From contig NZ_FNDR01000011.1 in the NCBI RefSeq assembly GCF_900099805.1, positions 124,001 through 188,000 on the forward strand: DNA of 64,000 nucleotides, in the 5' to 3' direction. The notes beneath the pieces were generated by a model that was given only the letters and a program-made list of their open reading frames with translations, ran no database searches and was not told where the DNA came from. Below, piece by piece: positions 49,409 through 58,032 of the stretch. How positions within the stretch are numbered: the stretch's first letter is position 1; every line of letters starts with the position of its first letter. Both the position numbers and the translations under genes were made by a program. The DNA comes from Variovorax sp. OV700. Lineage in GTDB: Bacteria > Pseudomonadota > Gammaproteobacteria > Burkholderiales > Burkholderiaceae_C.

Positions 49409-50325
49409 GCGCGTGCCGAGAACAGGCCCGAGGGCCGGAAGATCAAGACGACCACCATCAGCGCGTACATCGCGACTTCGGCGAACAGCGGCCCCAGGTC
49501 GGCGGCCGTGGCGGGCGGCAGCGTGGCGCGCAGCAGCATCGGCACGAAGGCGCGCCCGATGGTGTCGACCACGCCCACCAAGAGGGCGGCCACGAAGGCG
49601 CCGCGCACCGAACCGATGCCGCCGATCACCAGCACCACCAGCGCCGGGATCAGGATGGCCTCGCCCATGCCCACCTGCACCGCGACGATCGGCCCCATCA
49701 GCGCGCCGGCCAGCGCGGCCAGCGCCGCGCCGAGCAGGAACACGCCGTTGAAGATGCGGCCCACGCACACACCCATCAGCTCGGCCATCGGCCGGTCGGA
49801 GGCGCCCGCGCGCACCCGCATGCCGATGCGCGTGTGGTTGACCAGCAGGTACAGCGCGAGCGCCACCAGCAGTCCGCCGACCAGGATGACCAGCCGGTAC
49901 GCCGGGTATGGCAGGCCGTCGATCAGGTTCACCGGCCCCGAAAGCGCCGCGGGTGTCGGCGCCATCACGGGCGAGGGTCCCCAGGCCATCGTCACGATGT
50001 CGTCCGCCACCAGGATCACGCCGAAGGTGGCGAGCACCTGCGCGAGGTGGTCGCGCGTGTAGAGGCGGCGCATCAGCAGCACTTCGAGCAGCAGCGCCAC
50101 CACCACCGTGACGGCGACCGCAATCACGATGGCCGCCGTGAACGAGCCGGTGCGCGTGTGCGCCTCGGCCGCCACGTAGGCGCCCGACATGAAGAGCGAG
50201 CCATGCGCGAGGTTCAGCACGTCCATGATGCCGAACACCAGCGTGAGCCCCGCCGCCAGCAGGAACAGCATCAACCCATAGCCAAGGCCATTGAGCAGCT
50301 GCTCGAGAACGAGGATGCCGCTCAC
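49405..50325 (-). CDS. livH: Branched-chain amino-acid ABC transporter permease LivH
   Basis: A permease of 306 residues from the GTG at 50325 (310 from the GTG at 50337). Signatures are N-G-L-G-Y-G-L-M-L-F-L-L-A-A-G-L-T-L, then D-V-L-N-L-A-H-G-S-L-F-M-S-G-A-Y and V-L-V-I-G-G-I-G-S-V-R-G-A-F-V-A-A-L. About eight hydrophobic segments are present. The start at 50325 gives a GTGA overlap with livK, the same coupling seen along the rest of the operon, and is preferred. No ribosome-binding site precedes either start. Confidence 0.94.
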   Translation of the reverse strand: MSGILVLEQLLNGLGYGLMLFLLAAGLTLVFGIMDVLNLAHGSLFMSGAYVAAEAHTRTGSFTAAIVIAVAVTVVVALLLEVLLMRRLYTRDHLAQVLATFGVILVADDIVTMAWGPSPVMAPTPAALSGPVNLIDGLPYPAYRLVILVGGLLVALALYLLVNHTRIGMRVRAGASDRPMAELMGVCVGRIFNGVFLLGAALAALAGALMGPIVAVQVGMGEAILIPALVVLVIGGIGSVRGAFVAALLVGVVDTIGRAFVPMLLRATLPPATAADLGPLFAEVAMYALMVVVLIFRPSGLFSARA

Positions 50326-51527
50326 TTGAGAGGGCACTTATCTGCGTAGCTGTCGCCGTAGTTCGTAAGAACCGTGTTGATCAGCTTGTTCGTGACCTTG
50401 CCCTGCGTGTCCTTGCCGATCACGCGCAGGTAGAAGTTCTCGACCGGATAGTGGTTGTTCGCGTACTTGAAATTGCCGCGCGTCGAGGCATAGCTGGCCT
50501 TCTTCAGCGCGGCCACCACGGCTTCGCGGTTCTGCGCGTTGCCGCCGGCCTGCTTCACGGCAGCGTCCATCGCAAGGATCGCGTCATAGGCCTGCGCCGC
50601 GTACACCGACGGATAGCGGCCGTTGTATTCCTTGCGGAACGCGGCCACGAAAGCCTTGTTGGCCGCGTTGTCGAGGTCGTGCGCCCAGTGCGAGGTGTTG
50701 AACAAGCCGAGCATCGGTTCGCCCACGGCGCCGATCACGTCTTCGTCGGCCGAGAAGCCGCTGGTCACCAGCGTGATGTCTTTCGACAAGCCCGCGCCCA
50801 CGAACTGCTTGATGAAATTGATGCCCATCGCGCCGGGCAGGAAGAAGTAGATCGAGTCGGGCTTGGCCGCGCGCAGCTGCGCGAGTTCGGCGGCATAGTC
50901 GATCTGGCCGAGCTTGGTGTAGAGCTCGTCGGCCACCTGGCCCTTGAACTGGCGCTTGAAGCCGCCGAGCGCGTCCTTGCCGGCGGGATAGTTGGGCGCA
51001 ATGAGCACCGTCTTCTTGAAGCCGCGGTCTTGTGCGAACTTGCCGGCGGCTTCGTGGAACTGGTCGTTCTGGTAGGCGGTGCCGAAGAAGTACGCATTGC
51101 ATTGGGCGCCCGCGAACTGGCTCGGGCCGGCATTGGCCGAGAGGTAGGGCACCTTTGCGTTGAACAGCGTCGGGCCCACGGCCAGCGCCACGTTGGAGCC
51201 GATGGGGCCGCTGAAGATATCGATCTTGTCGCGCTGGATCATGCGGTCGACCAGCTGCTTGGCCTGGTCGGGGCTGCCGGCCATGTCGGCCTGCACGAAC
51301 TCGACGTCCTGTCCGCCGAGCTTGCCGCCCAGCTGCTTGATGCCGAGCGCAAAACCGTCGCGCGCCTCGGCGCCCAAGGCCGCGAAGGGGCCCGAGATGT
51401 CGAGCGCCAGGCCCACTTTCACGGGAGCGGCCATGGCAGATGCCGCGCCGCCAAGGGCTGCGCCACAGAGCAGCAGCGAAAGCAAGGTGCGCGGCAGCGC
51501 GGACGACTTCGGGGACGGATGGCTCAT
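50322..51527 (-). CDS. livK: Branched-chain amino-acid ABC transporter binding protein LivK-like
   Basis: A 401-residue periplasmic binding protein of the Peripla_BP_6 family. The signal peptide ends A-S-A-M-A-A. The mature part starts V-K-V-G-L-A-L-D-I-S-G-P-F-A-A-L-G and later has Y-A-A-Q-A-Y-D-A-I. It is first in the livKHMGF operon. The ATG at 51527 has GGAG upstream. A good promoter lies at 51614-51641. The actual ligand may be an amide, aromatic or branched compound rather than leucine, since this family has broad use. Confidence 0.93.
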   Translation of the reverse strand: MSHPSPKSSALPRTLLSLLLCGAALGGAASAMAAPVKVGLALDISGPFAALGAEARDGFALGIKQLGGKLGGQDVEFVQADMAGSPDQAKQLVDRMIQRDKIDIFSGPIGSNVALAVGPTLFNAKVPYLSANAGPSQFAGAQCNAYFFGTAYQNDQFHEAAGKFAQDRGFKKTVLIAPNYPAGKDALGGFKRQFKGQVADELYTKLGQIDYAAELAQLRAAKPDSIYFFLPGAMGINFIKQFVGAGLSKDITLVTSGFSADEDVIGAVGEPMLGLFNTSHWAHDLDNAANKAFVAAFRKEYNGRYPSVYAAQAYDAILAMDAAVKQAGGNAQNREAVVAALKKASYASTRGNFKYANNHYPVENFYLRVIGKDTQGKVTNKLINTVLTNYGDSYADKCPLK

Positions 51528-51613
51528 GGATTCTCCGGGCAAAGGAAGGGTGAAACGACGCCCCGGTGCCGCGCCATGCAGCACCGAAGACATCAAACCG
51601 TTGATAGCTAAAT

Positions 51614-51641
51614 ACTTTAACCATAAACAATTCGGTGTCAA
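51614..51641 (-). promoter_or_regulatory. Promoter of the liv operon
   Basis: On the minus strand TTGACA (51641-51636), 16 bases, TAAAGT (51619-51614), a perfect -35 with a fair -10 box. The local sequence is AT-rich against a GC-rich background. The transcript would carry a leader of about 80 bases before livK. Confidence 0.7.
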
Positions 51642-51722
51642 CGGTGCTAGCACGAATGGTGCCAGTGCCCCGTGTCACTTCCTGGTGCGCGGGAGCCCGT
51701 TTTCCAAGGGCCCCGCGCTGGT

Positions 51723-51962
51723 TCAGCCGAACGGATTTGCAGTGGCAAACCAGAGGCCGATGCCAGTCGCGATGATGAACGCGCCGTCGGTCACGCCCGC
51801 CACCAAAAAGAACTTGGTCTGCAACGTGTCGACCAGCTCGGGCTGGCGCGCCGTGCTCTCGAGAAACTTCTGGCCGACCAGCCCGATGCCCAGGCAGGAG
51901 CCGAGGGCGGCCACGCCGATCAGCAAGGCGACTGCGACGGGAAGGATGTTGAAGCCGGTCAT
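51723..51962 (-). CDS. Orphan F0F1 ATP synthase c-subunit paralogue
   Basis: A 79-residue, two-helix hydrophobic hairpin clearly homologous to AtpE. Helix 1 (about 6-31) has the Gly-rich G-V-A-A-L-G-S-C-L-G-I-G. The polar loop is A-R-Q-P-E-L (39-43 region). Helix 2 holds the ion-carrying acid in G-V-T-D-G-A-F (D59), and the end is F-A-T-A-N-P-F. It is an H+-type c-subunit by the lack of the Na+-site Gln and Glu. No other atp gene lies near. Features differing from normal betaproteobacterial AtpE include T58 and G60 around the acid and a Cys in helix 1. The ATG at 51962 has AGGAG. Confidence 0.88.
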   Translation of the reverse strand: MTGFNILPVAVALLIGVAALGSCLGIGLVGQKFLESTARQPELVDTLQTKFFLVAGVTDGAFIIATGIGLWFATANPFG

Positions 51963-52061
51963 GGTGTTTTCTCCTGGGTGGTTGATGTTTGATCGATGGA
52001 GGTACTTTCCCAGAGCGGGTGCATGCGGTCCATGACGTGAGAGGTCATGGGCGGCACGAAA

Positions 52062-52091
52062 GAAAGCCGGCCGTGAAAACGGCCGGCTTTC
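52062..52091 (-). terminator. Strong 13-bp hairpin
   Basis: GAAAGCCGGCCGT (52062-52074) and ACGGCCGGCTTTC (52079-52091) form a perfect 13-bp stem with a GAAA/TTTC loop. On the minus strand it is followed by TTTC, so it may end transcripts from the giant gene. A smaller dyad CATGAC/GTCATG (52031-52049) lies between it and the orphan c-subunit gene. The 51963-52278 gap otherwise holds only this and repeat copy B. Confidence 0.55.
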
Positions 52092-52145
52092 GTGGCGCGC
52101 CGCGGGCGCCAGGCATCCGCATCGAGAACGGACTGCCCCCGCATT

Positions 52146-52260
52146 TCTCCCTCCCCTCACGGGGGAGGGCAGGGGTGGGGGCACGACGGCTTAGACCTTC
52201 GCGCACTGCTGAATGCGGGAACCGCCCCCATCCCAACCTTCCCCCAGAGGGGGAAGGAGC
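52146..52260. repeat. Paired inverted palindromic repeat, copy B
   Basis: A second head-to-head pair matching copy A at 517-632. The left unit (about 52146-52184) is CTCCCTCCCC...GGGGGAGGGCAGGGGTGGGGGCAC. The right unit (about 52223-52260) is CCCCCATCCCAACCTTCCCCC...GGGGGAAGGAGC. It ends 18 bases before the stop of the giant gene. Confidence 0.75.
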
Positions 52261-52278
52261 AAGAGTGACGCTGCGGCG

Positions 52279-55200
52279 CTACGGAAGCTGCGTCCAGTTC
52301 TGGTTGTTGCCGCCGTTGCAGGTCCACGTGATCAATGCGGTGTCCTGTGTAGTGGATCCGTTGGGCACGTCGAGGCAGGAACCCGAGGCGCGGTTGCGGA
52401 TGGTCCCGCCCACCAGGCTCCACTGGGTCGTGTTGCCCGCCGTGCAGGCCAGTTGCACCACCGGTGCATTCGTCGTCGCGGTGCCGTTCTGCGCCAGGCA
52501 CAGGCCGCTGTGCTCGGCCACGAACTGCACATAGCCGCCGGTGAGGCTGTTCACCGTGAACTTCTCGTTGCTTGCGTTGCCGCACGGCCATTGCACCGCC
52601 GTCGCGCCGCTGGTGGTGGACACGCCCTTGATGTTCACGCACATCGTGGGGTTGAGGTCCGAGCGGATGCGCGTGACGATGGCTGGCGCGGTGTCGAGCG
52701 AGCGCACGTACTCGCGGATCGCCACCTGGTCGGCGGCGGGCAGGCTGGAGGCGTTGCCGTGGCCGCTGGTGAGCACGTCCTGCAGCGTCGCGGCCTGTCC
52801 GTTGTGGAAGAAGGCCGTCGTGTTCCAGGTGCCCGACAGCGTCGGCGTGTCGAAGCCCACGCCCGCCAGCGGCTGGTTGATGCCCTTGCCCGACGAGAGC
52901 TGGATCGTGCCCACGTCGTGCCGCAAGCCGTCGCGCAAGGTGCCGCCGGTGTGGCACGTGGCGCACTGCGCTGTGTTGAATACCGTCTGACCCCGCGCCG
53001 CATCGACGCTCAGGCTGCCGTCCGCCGCACGCGCAGGGCTGCGCATGTACTTGTTGAGCGAACTCAGGTAGGCCGCCATGTCGTCGAGCTGCGCGTTCTT
53101 GCCCGCCTTGGGCGCGCCCAGCGGGTCGGCCGTGGCTGCGAAGTCGGCATTCGTGAGAAAGCCGGTGCCGCCGAACTCGTTGCGGATGTCGTTCTCGAAG
53201 TCCTGCACCTCGTCGAAGTTGGCGGTCCAGTGCAGCTTGCCGTGGCCCAGGCCGCGGCGGCCCATGAGGCTGATGGTGCGCCGCAGCCCCTCGCCGCGCT
53301 GGGTGAAGTCCCACACCATGCCGTCGTCTCCGCCGTCGGCGTGGCAGCTCGCGCAGGAGAGGTAGTTGTCCTTGCTCATGCGCCGGTCGGACGCGTTGTA
53401 GAACACCTGTTTGCCGCGCAGTGCCGCGGCCGCCATGGGCTCCTGCGCGACTGTCGCCACGTTCTGCAGGAAGATCGGCGCCGCCGATTCCGACGACAGC
53501 ACCGAAGCCACGTCGTGCACCGACACCGAGCGCGCAAGGAAGTTATTGACGAACAAGCGCTTGCGCACCGCGTCGAGGTACAGGCCGTGCGGCGCGCTGC
53601 TGGCGTTGATCTCGCCCCGCACCGCGCGGCTGTACGGATCGACGATGGCCACGCGGTTGCCTTCCATCTGCGCGACGAAGAGGTAGTCGCCCGATGGAGA
53701 GAACAGCGCGGCGCGTGCCGGCGCTCGGTCGTCGAAGTCGATCTGCTCGGCGAACACTTCCGCGGCCGCCTGCAGGTTGACCTGCGAGAGGATCGAGCGG
53801 ACCGTCTGGTCGTGCACCAGGTTGTTGCCATCCCTGAACTTGCCGCGCACGATGTTGTCCTTCTTCGAAGGCAACACCGCCCGCGTACCGTCCGGCGAGA
53901 TCACCACCTGGCTCAGGTAGTTGGCCACGCCGCGTGCGCGGCTCTCGGTGTCCACCGTGGTGGTGTCGACCGGAAGCGCGATGGTGGTCATGGCGCTCAT
54001 GCTCTGCAGGTTCACCTTGTGCAGCTGGCCGCCGGTCATCTTCGACTTGAAGCGCGTGACATAGGCCACCTGTGCGTCGGAGCTCACCGCGATGCCGCGC
54101 AGGTTGCCTTCCAGCGCGACCGCGCCGGTGGTGGCGCCGTTGTTCGGGTCGAAGCTCATCAGCACCGACTTGCTCTCCAGCGTCAGCAGGCCCTTGGCGC
54201 CATCGGGCGTGAAGGCCACGCCGTAGGGGCCGCTGCCATAGGCGAGTGGCACGGTGGCCGAGAGCGAGCCGTCGGCCGCGCTGAGCGCCACCAGCTTGTC
54301 CTCGCCCTGCACCGTGACCCAGATTCGGCCGTCGGGGCCCACGGCAAGCGTTTTCGGCTCGTCGCCGACGCGCGTTTCCCAGCGCTTGGCCAGGGTCTGC
54401 GCGTCGATGGCGGCGACCGTGCCGCTGTCGGGGTTGACCGCGTACACCGAGTTCGCATCGCCGGCGATGTTGGTGGTGTGCGTCGGCGCTCGCGCCGTGA
54501 CCGGGGCGATCACCGTGACGTTGTAGGTGTAGAAGGTCTCGCGGCCGTTCGCGTCCTTCACCGTCAGCGTCACCGTGTAGTGGCCGGGGCGCGTGTAGGT
54601 GTAGGTGTAGTTCGGCTGGCTCGCGTAGGCCGTCTGCGTGCCGTCGCCGAAGTTCCAGCGGAACTGCGCGCCGCTGCTGCCCAGCGTGGCCGGGCTGAAC
54701 ACCAGCTGGCCGTTGACGATCTTCGGCCCGCCTCCGATGCCGGGGTCGCCGATGATGGTCTGTGCGCGCAGCGTGCTCACCTCGGTGTCGGAGAGCACGC
54801 GGCCGTAGACGCGCACTTCCGCCAGCGTGCCCTTGAAGAGCGCCGCGTTGCCCTGGATCTGGCCCAGCACGCTGAACTTGTTCGTGAGCCCCTTGTTGCC
54901 CGTGAGGCCGGCGGAGGTGGTCTTCACACCGTCGACATACACCGCCTGCGCGCCGGAGGCCGCGTCGCGCGTCAGCACCACGTGGTGCCAGTTGCCGTCG
55001 TTCACCGCCCCCGTGGAGGTGGTGCCCGCATCGTTGCCCACCGACAGCTTGATGCGCCCGCTGTTGTCGAGCCAGCCCCAGAACACATCGTCCGCGCCGC
55101 CGGACTGGTCGCGCCCGAAAATGCCGGGCGCCGTCCATGAGTTCGCACCGCCTGCTTGAGTGGTCTTCATGTAGAAGCTCAGCGATGCAGTGCCGCCGAG

Positions 55201-56988
55201 CACGGTGGCGACGGAATCGTTCTTCAGCGTCACGCCGGCGGTGCGGTTCGCGAAGTTCATGCCGATGCTCTCGAACGCGTCGCCCGACACCGGCGTGCCG
55301 TTGTTGTTGCCGATCTGGTCGGAGAGGTTACCGGCTAGCGTCCAGTAGTGCATCAGGTTGATGTCGGTCGCGTTGCCGGTGTTGAAGGTCGACTTGTAGT
55401 CCGCGCCGATGGCGTTGCCCGCATAGTCCTTCACGCCGTTGGCCGGCAGAAAGACTTCGTAGCTCGTGCCCGGCAGCAGCGGCTGCTCGGGGTGGAAGTT
55501 GACGATGCCCAACTGCACGCTGTAGGTGCCCGCCAGCGTGTTGCCGCCCACCGGACGCACGATGAAGGTGTTGGAGTTCACGCTCTCGGGGCGGATGTTG
55601 TCCGTCATGCCCAGGCCGATGCGCGAGGTCAGCGCCTGCTGCTTCGCTCCGTTGGCGGGCGAGACCTGCTTCACCTCCGGCTTGGTGGTGTCAGGATCGA
55701 CCGAATGCACGATGAAGCCACTGCCCGAGCCGTGGTCGTTGCCCACGAAAACGAGATTGCCGAACATCGCGACCTGACCGTTATCCGAATGCGAGAAGTT
55801 CGGGTCGTCCTCGCGCAGGATGCTGCCGCGGCCCACCTCCACGTGGTTCAGCGGATTGCTGACGTCGACCTTGTGGATGCGGGTCTGGGCGCCCTGGATC
55901 ACGTAGTTGTCCTGCGTGGCGCAGTACAACTGTTCGTCGATGACCAGCCGGTTGTCCTCGGCCACGAAGCGCGAGCGGTCGGAGAGGTCGTAGCTGTACA
56001 TCCTGGCGCCGCTGTTGCGCGCGGAGGCATGCAGGTTCCTGCCGTCGAAGCAGGTCGCGTAGTAGAACGGCGTGGTGCCCACGATGGAATCGAGCACCTT
56101 GGGGTTGAGCGGGTCGGAGATGTCCAGGCTCGCGAAACCGCCGTTGCTTTCCATGGCGGTCAACACCATGTGGTTGCCCATCGTGAAGATCGGGCCGACG
56201 CGAAAGCCGCCGAGTTCGCCGGTGGGCACCGGGTTGGGCTTGCCGGCGCCGCGGTTGGCGACCACGGCGTTCGCGGGGTCCCTCGCATCGACGATGAACA
56301 TGCCCCGGCCGGCCGACGCCACGTACAGGTAGGGCGCCTGCCACCAAAGCTGCCAGGCCACGTCCTCGTAGTCGCCGGCGTTGACGCCGGGCAGCGCCAG
56401 CTTCTTCACCTGCTTGATGTCGTTGATGTCGGTGAAGTCCCAGAACTCGACGCCGTTGATGCTCGGCAGCACCACGTACGTCTTGCCGCCGATCTTCGCG
56501 GTGCCGAAGGAGTGCGTTTCGCGGAACTCCTTGGTGCGGGCTTCGGGCTCGTAGATCTTCTTGACCAGCTGGATCTGGCGCGGGTTCGACACGTCGTACA
56601 GCAGGAAGCCGCCCGGGCCCAGGCCGCTGTCCGGCGCGAAGGAAGTGAGGAAGTAGCCGTTGACCATGATGCCCGCGTTCATGCCGTAGTCCTTGCGACC
56701 CGGGTAAGTGGCGGGTACCTCGCGCGACTCGTAGGCGCTGCTGTGCGCCGGATCGAGCGGGTGCGCGGCGCTCGTGATCATCGACACCGGCTTGAACAGT
56801 TCCGCCGAGGTGTAGGTGAGGTTGCCCAGGCCCGGTCCCTGCAGCGGGAGCGGGTCCGCGACGGCTTCGGAAACCGCCGTCGCCATGTTGCTCAGGGTCG
56901 TCATCGGACTGACCCCGGTGATCGCCGCATGCGTCAGCAATGTGACGAGCGGGGCCAGGAACGCCATCAGGAAATACCGGATCTTCAT
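52279..56988 (-). CDS. Giant secreted di-haem multidomain protein
   Basis: A 1,569-residue exported protein with an uncommon mix of domains: signal peptide (1-22); LVIVD-type beta-propeller (about 60-430); Ig-like SbsA domain (435-545); LamG/concanavalin-like domain (545-740); PKD domain (755-822, W-N-F-G-D-G-T); second, YncE-like propeller (830-1172). Next comes a cytochrome c region with two haem motifs, C-A-S-C-H (1212-1216) and C-A-T-C-H (1342-1346), and finally a ricin-type lectin domain (1439-1569) with repeated C-L...Q-W patterns. The haem pair and the H-G-N-A segment recall MauG/cytochrome c peroxidases. It is probably outside the inner membrane, binding a glycan and doing redox work. 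The ATG at 56988 has TGGAGG upstream. No operon partner is seen. Confidence 0.92.
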   Translation of the reverse strand: MKIRYFLMAFLAPLVTLLTHAAITGVSPMTTLSNMATAVSEAVADPLPLQGPGLGNLTYTSAELFKPVSMITSAAHPLDPAHSSAYESREVPATYPGRKDYGMNAGIMVNGYFLTSFAPDSGLGPGGFLLYDVSNPRQIQLVKKIYEPEARTKEFRETHSFGTAKIGGKTYVVLPSINGVEFWDFTDINDIKQVKKLALPGVNAGDYEDVAWQLWWQAPYLYVASAGRGMFIVDARDPANAVVANRGAGKPNPVPTGELGGFRVGPIFTMGNHMVLTAMESNGGFASLDISDPLNPKVLDSIVGTTPFYYATCFDGRNLHASARNSGARMYSYDLSDRSRFVAEDNRLVIDEQLYCATQDNYVIQGAQTRIHKVDVSNPLNHVEVGRGSILREDDPNFSHSDNGQVAMFGNLVFVGNDHGSGSGFIVHSVDPDTTKPEVKQVSPANGAKQQALTSRIGLGMTDNIRPESVNSNTFIVRPVGGNTLAGTYSVQLGIVNFHPEQPLLPGTSYEVFLPANGVKDYAGNAIGADYKSTFNTGNATDINLMHYWTLAGNLSDQIGNNNGTPVSGDAFESIGMNFANRTAGVTLKNDSVATVLGGTASLSFYMKTTQAGGANSWTAPGIFGRDQSGGADDVFWGWLDNSGRIKLSVGNDAGTTSTGAVNDGNWHHVVLTRDAASGAQAVYVDGVKTTSAGLTGNKGLTNKFSVLGQIQGNAALFKGTLAEVRVYGRVLSDTEVSTLRAQTIIGDPGIGGGPKIVNGQLVFSPATLGSSGAQFRWNFGDGTQTAYASQPNYTYTYTRPGHYTVTLTVKDANGRETFYTYNVTVIAPVTARAPTHTTNIAGDANSVYAVNPDSGTVAAIDAQTLAKRWETRVGDEPKTLAVGPDGRIWVTVQGEDKLVALSAADGSLSATVPLAYGSGPYGVAFTPDGAKGLLTLESKSVLMSFDPNNGATTGAVALEGNLRGIAVSSDAQVAYVTRFKSKMTGGQLHKVNLQSMSAMTTIALPVDTTTVDTESRARGVANYLSQVVISPDGTRAVLPSKKDNIVRGKFRDGNNLVHDQTVRSILSQVNLQAAAEVFAEQIDFDDRAPARAALFSPSGDYLFVAQMEGNRVAIVDPYSRAVRGEINASSAPHGLYLDAVRKRLFVNNFLARSVSVHDVASVLSSESAAPIFLQNVATVAQEPMAAAALRGKQVFYNASDRRMSKDNYLSCASCHADGGDDGMVWDFTQRGEGLRRTISLMGRRGLGHGKLHWTANFDEVQDFENDIRNEFGGTGFLTNADFAATADPLGAPKAGKNAQLDDMAAYLSSLNKYMRSPARAADGSLSVDAARGQTVFNTAQCATCHTGGTLRDGLRHDVGTIQLSSGKGINQPLAGVGFDTPTLSGTWNTTAFFHNGQAATLQDVLTSGHGNASSLPAADQVAIREYVRSLDTAPAIVTRIRSDLNPTMCVNIKGVSTTSGATAVQWPCGNASNEKFTVNSLTGGYVQFVAEHSGLCLAQNGTATTNAPVVQLACTAGNTTQWSLVGGTIRNRASGSCLDVPNGSTTQDTALITWTCNGGNNQNWTQLP

Positions 56989-57067
56989 CGTCGCCTCCAG
57001 GTTGTTAGAAGTTTGCAGGGCAACCCATTCCTCGACCGTTCTCCGATGCGCGCGCAGGACGCACCCC

Positions 57068-57093
57068 GGCAGGCGACGGGTCCATCGCCTGCC
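57068..57093 (-). terminator. 9-bp hairpin after the sugar operon
   Basis: GGCAGGCGA (57068-57076) pairs with TCGCCTGCC (57085-57093) around an 8-base loop. It lies 46 bases after the aldolase stop and 80 bases upstream of the giant gene start. No T-run follows, so termination would be weak or factor-assisted. It could also act in the leader of the giant gene. Confidence 0.4.
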
Positions 57094-57138
57094 GTGCTGA
57101 CTTCTAGTTGTGTTCTTGCGCCGGCGCTTTTCTTTGTC

Positions 57139-57990
57139 TTACTTCGCGCCGCCCGATTCGTAGAGGGCCCAGGCCGCCTCGGCACTCACGCCGCGGTGGA
57201 TCATGGCCATCAGCGCACTCACCACCGCCGAAGGATTGGCGTGCTGGTAGACGTTGCGCCCGTACACCATGCCGACCGCGCCCTGGTCCAGCAGCGCGCG
57301 CGAGCGCGCGAACACCTGCTGCAGGTCTTCGCGTCCGCCGCCGCGCACGAGCACGGGGCAGCGCGCGGCCTGCACCACGCGGTGAAAGTCCTTCGGGTCG
57401 CTGGTCGGATCGGCCTTGACGATGTCGGCGCCCATCTCGCGCGCAAGGCGCACGAGCGTCACGATCTTCTCGGCATCGCCGTCCACTTGGTAGCGGCTGC
57501 CGGGGGTGGGCGACTGCATTACCAGCGGCTCGATCATCAGCGGCATGCCGTAGCGGTCGCAGTCGGCGCGCACGCGCGCGATGTTCTGCACACACTGGCG
57601 GAACAGATCGGGTTCGTTCGGCAGCATGAACAGATTCACGACGACGCAGGCCGCGTCGCTCTGCACGGCGGGCAACACCGGGTCGTGCTCGTTCTGCAGT
57701 TGGGCCCACATCACGCGGTGCAGCGTCGCGTTGTAGGGGTTGCCCATGTCGATGCGCATCACCAGCGCGGGCTTGTCACGGCCGGGGCGGTTCTGCAGCA
57801 AGTCGGACTGGCCGTAGTTGAGCTGGATCGCATCGGGGCCAGCGGCCAGGAGCTTGTCCATGACCTGGGGCATGTCTTCCAGGCCGTCGAGGAACGAAGG
57901 TTCGTTGCACACGCCGTGGTCCAGGGCGATGTCCAGGCAGCGGCCGTTGGTGAGCAAGCGGTTGAGCCGCGCGGTCTTGTCTTTCGACAT
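57139..57990 (-). CDS. Class I aldolase (DhnA/LsrF-like)
   Basis: A 283-residue (beta/alpha)8 class I aldolase of the DeoC/FbaB/LsrF group. It begins with N-G-R-C-L-D-I-A-L-D-H-G-V. The Schiff-base Lys is in A-D-I-V-K-A-D-P-T (K192). A phosphate-binding loop is visible at V-L-V-R-G-G-G-R-E. It would cleave a phosphorylated ketose, or a related keto acid phosphate, into two three-carbon parts. It is the last gene of the sugar operon (binding protein, ATPase, permease, aldo/keto reductase, aldolase). The ATG at 57990 has AAGGAG. Confidence 0.9.
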   Translation of the reverse strand: MSKDKTARLNRLLTNGRCLDIALDHGVCNEPSFLDGLEDMPQVMDKLLAAGPDAIQLNYGQSDLLQNRPGRDKPALVMRIDMGNPYNATLHRVMWAQLQNEHDPVLPAVQSDAACVVVNLFMLPNEPDLFRQCVQNIARVRADCDRYGMPLMIEPLVMQSPTPGSRYQVDGDAEKIVTLVRLAREMGADIVKADPTSDPKDFHRVVQAARCPVLVRGGGREDLQQVFARSRALLDQGAVGMVYGRNVYQHANPSAVVSALMAMIHRGVSAEAAWALYESGGAK

Positions 57991-58032
57991 GGGAAAGAAC
58001 TCCTTGTTGGGGGCGAAAATGAAGAGGGGGTA

